Source of the DNA: Plakobranchus ocellatus
Taxonomy: Eukaryota; Mollusca; Gastropoda; Plakobranchidae
NCBI GenBank assembly: GCA_019648995.1
Contig: BLXT01002372.1
Location: 1,108,474-1,133,269 of the forward strand
Direction: 5' to 3'
DNA: 24,796 bases
Part shown: positions 1 through 24,796 of the stretch, piece by piece
Layout: each line of letters begins with the position of its first letter
Numbering within the stretch: the stretch's first letter is position 1
The notes under the pieces: generated by a model
Database searches by the model: none
What the model was told of the DNA's origin: nothing
The model's input: the letters and a program-made list of their open reading frames with translations, nothing else
Translations under genes and position numbers: made by a program

Positions 1-58
1 CACAATTGATGACTTTGCCTTTTTACAATGTACTTTTTTTTGCTTGATTATTTTGCAG

Positions 59-146
59 ACATTTCTTTGTGACATAATCAGCTGATATGGAGCAAAACTA
101 GTTATATACTGACATCATAGTGTAAATCTTCTACTAGAGTCAACAA
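59..146 (+). promoter_or_regulatory. PIK3C2: 5' UTR segment of the PI3K-C2 first coding exon, with a short uORF
   Basis: A T-rich tract followed by TTTTGCAG (acceptor AG at 57-58) suggests that the first coding exon begins at 59 and that at least one non-coding exon and the promoter lie upstream of the window. Between 59 and the start codon is an upstream ATG at 87 that opens a four-codon reading frame ending in TAG at 99-101. An in-frame TAG at 135-137 blocks any N-terminal extension of the main ORF within this exon. The main ATG has G at +4 but C at -3, a moderate context. Confidence 0.6.

Positions 147-24796
<24,650 letters not shown>

Overview
The window is a stretch of AT-rich animal nuclear DNA that holds most of one gene on the + strand. 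That gene is a class II phosphoinositide 3-kinase (PI3K-C2, PIK3C2 family). I reconstructed 26 coding exons by following reading phase across GT..AG introns: a 1593-base first coding exon from ATG 147, then 25 short exons (62 to 210 bases) ending at 24314. They join into one frame of 1496 codons plus two bases with no internal stop. The gene runs off both edges. A 3' splice site at 57-58 implies an upstream 5' UTR exon. The window ends in an intron just after the start of the kinase activation segment, so the rest of the kinase domain and the usual PX and C-terminal C2 domains lie downstream.

The organism looks like an invertebrate metazoan: compact introns of 0.25 to 2.1 kb, poly-T-rich intron ends, a tRNA-derived SINE, and a transposon-like ORF fragment of a kind I associate from memory with invertebrate genomes. 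I cannot fix the phylum. Paralogue assignment (alpha or beta type) is also unresolved.

Protein layout (my numbering): 1-531, long disordered proline, serine and asparagine-rich N-terminal region in one exon; about 532-684, Ras-binding domain; about 685-880, helical linker; about 881-1055, C2 domain ending in the LPDAVLLQ/LNLPDF strand; about 1072-1284, PIK helical domain; about 1285-1497, kinase domain with VIYK (1348-1351), DRHNDN (1463-1468) and DFG (1481-1483).

The non-coding part is almost all intron. The parts that stand out are: (i) an island in intron 5 (about 5750-7570) with unusual composition, a broken ORF fragment and a 144-base inverted repeat that I read as perfect; (ii) a 109-base tandem duplication over the exon 11 acceptor; (iii) a 56-base-offset tandem duplication of the exon 12 acceptor, creating a second, frame-breaking splice site; (iv) an imperfect palindrome of about 410 bases in intron 11; (v) a tRNA-like SINE starting about 20 bases after the exon 21 donor. 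I found no second protein-coding gene, no RNA gene other than the SINE head, no CRISPR array and no prokaryotic-style system. The window is best described as an ordinary conserved signalling gene with several local duplications and mobile-element scars.
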